From contig NZ_QKYK01000001.1 of the NCBI RefSeq assembly GCF_003426815.1, positions 124,001-188,000 on the forward strand: a stretch of 64,000 nucleotides of DNA, read 5' to 3'. This DNA is from Desertimonas flava. GTDB taxonomy: Bacteria; Actinomycetota; Acidimicrobiia; Acidimicrobiales; Ilumatobacteraceae. A model generated the notes under the pieces. The model worked only from the letters and a program-made list of their open reading frames with translations, was not told where the DNA came from and did no database searches. The translations under genes and the position numbers were made by a program. Shown piece after piece: positions 63,236 through 64,000 of the stretch; the stretch's first letter is position 1, and each line of letters begins with the position of its first letter.

Positions 63236-63981
63236 AGGTCGACCCCCGACCGCGCACGCCTGGTTCCGGTGTCGATGTTCCCGGCGATGAGCACGTCGTC
63301 GCCGGCGAGCGCCAGCGTGCGGTCGCTCAACGTGACTGCGTCGGCCACCGCGCGGGTGCGGAGATCGCCGATGGCGTCGATGCCCGCTCCCAGCACGAGC
63401 GGTGAGACCGAGACGATCAGGCGATCTGCCACACCGGCCTCCAGCATCGCCGTGACCAACGTCGCGCCCCCTTCGACGAGGGCGACTTCGACCCCGAGCT
63501 CGCGGAGGCGGCGTAGCCCCGCATCGAGGTCGACATGGCCCCCGTGCTCGGCGACCACCTCGACGGCGACACCGAGTTGCCGCAGCTGCTCGCGGTGGGC
63601 CGGGTCGCTCCGCGATGTCGTGAGGACGAGCGTCGAGCCGTCGTCGGTGAACACCTTGGCGTCGCTCGGCGAACGCAGAGCCGTGTCGACGACGACACGG
63701 AGCGGGGAGGCGCCCGGCACGTCTCGTACCGTCAGCTGCGGATCGTCGGCGACGATCGTGCCGGCGCCGACGATGACGGCGTCGCAGGTGGCTCGGAGGC
63801 TGTGGGCGACCCGTCGTTCGGCTGGCCCGCTGATCCACTTCGAGTCGCGCGTCCGCGTCGCGATGCGACCGTCGAGGGATTGGGCGAGCTTCAGCACGAT
63901 GCCGGGCCGATCCTGCTGCGGCTCGACGTCCCCGATGAGGAGACTCGGGTCGACCACATCGATGTCGGACTCCGGCGCCAC
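63193..63981 (-). CDS. RibD C-terminal-type reductase (dihydrofolate-reductase fold)
   Basis: The 262-residue protein has the RibD_C reductase pattern: VLKLAQSLDGRIATRTRDSK, CDAVIVGAGTIVADDPQLTV and VEVALVEGGATLVTAMLEAG. Related proteins reduce pyrimidine intermediates of riboflavin biosynthesis or other pteridine-like substrates using NADPH. No deaminase half is present. GTG 63981 gives a length normal for the family, but the frame is open to the window edge, so a longer protein is possible. Confidence 0.82.
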   Translation of the reverse strand: MAPESDIDVVDPSLLIGDVEPQQDRPGIVLKLAQSLDGRIATRTRDSKWISGPAERRVAHSLRATCDAVIVGAGTIVADDPQLTVRDVPGASPLRVVVDTALRSPSDAKVFTDDGSTLVLTTSRSDPAHREQLRQLGVAVEVVAEHGGHVDLDAGLRRLRELGVEVALVEGGATLVTAMLEAGVADRLIVSVSPLVLGAGIDAIGDLRTRAVADAVTLSDRTLALAGDDVLIAGNIDTGTRRARSGVDLQSASVSESSFSSS

Positions 63982-64000
63982 GCCGGTCGGGCGGACATGG

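Overview
The window is high-GC, densely packed DNA with many GTG starts and frequent 4-base gene overlaps (ATGA, GTGA, one TTGA). It looks like an actinobacterial chromosome, most probably from the Acidimicrobiia (Ilumatobacter-like). The lineage is an inference. It rests on three F420-type luciferase-like oxidoreductases, an F420/FMN split-barrel protein, a mycothiol-dependent isomerase relative, a CebR-type operator, an HspR/HAIR-like box before lon, and no Gram-negative envelope genes. No rRNA, tRNA, CRISPR array, phage or insertion sequence was recognised.

Left part (1-11.7 kb): a secreted peptidase-like hydrolase cut by the window edge, NAD synthetase, small redox and transport genes, a SUFU-domain protein, a NUDIX hydrolase, dUTPase, an ECF sigma factor preceded by a low-complexity membrane protein, and an AlkA-like glycosylase.

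11.8-18.8 kb: oxyR diverges from a glucan-utilisation operon. The operon encodes a sugar-binding protein (frameshifted in this sequence), two permeases, two GH16 endoglucanases and a LacI repressor. A well-formed promoter (12725-12753) is followed directly by two fused CebR-type operators (12757-12782). No ABC ATPase is encoded, so a shared ATPase is expected elsewhere.

18.9-27 kb: an MFS protein; ahpC and ahpF, with a 20-bp perfect palindrome upstream of ahpC; a poly-Asp secreted protein; an LLM oxidoreductase; a five-copy intergenic repeat cluster; a secreted-repeat protein diverging from an ECF sigma/RskA-like anti-sigma pair.

27-38 kb: a probable catabolic island. TetR and an acyl-CoA ligase, a mycothiol-isomerase relative, a flavin monooxygenase, a VOC protein, an alpha/beta hydrolase and a complete branched-chain-type ABC importer surround three similar palindromes (29516, 33508, 33549). 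I propose these are shared TetR operators.

38-50 kb: lon, with an HAIR-like box and an unusual tandem-repeat insert before Walker A; two small membrane proteins; an AraC regulator; DUF1990 and SRPBCC proteins; a Zn/Mn ABC importer with a Fur-family regulator; AlkD; Hsp20 and a divergent TetR.

50-64 kb: a group with two F420 LLM enzymes, a rhodanese-CBS fusion, a zinc-ribbon protein, a zinc alcohol dehydrogenase and an unknown helical protein. It is followed by the glycogen-to-trehalose operon (CBM48 protein-treX-treY-treZ), a histidine phosphatase and a RibD-type reductase.

A 25-bp palindromic element with core GGTGCCAGGCACC recurs between genes (4253, 20119, 30313, with variants at 10963 and 48721). 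With the repeat cluster at 24568-24703 it is the most unusual non-coding signal in the window.
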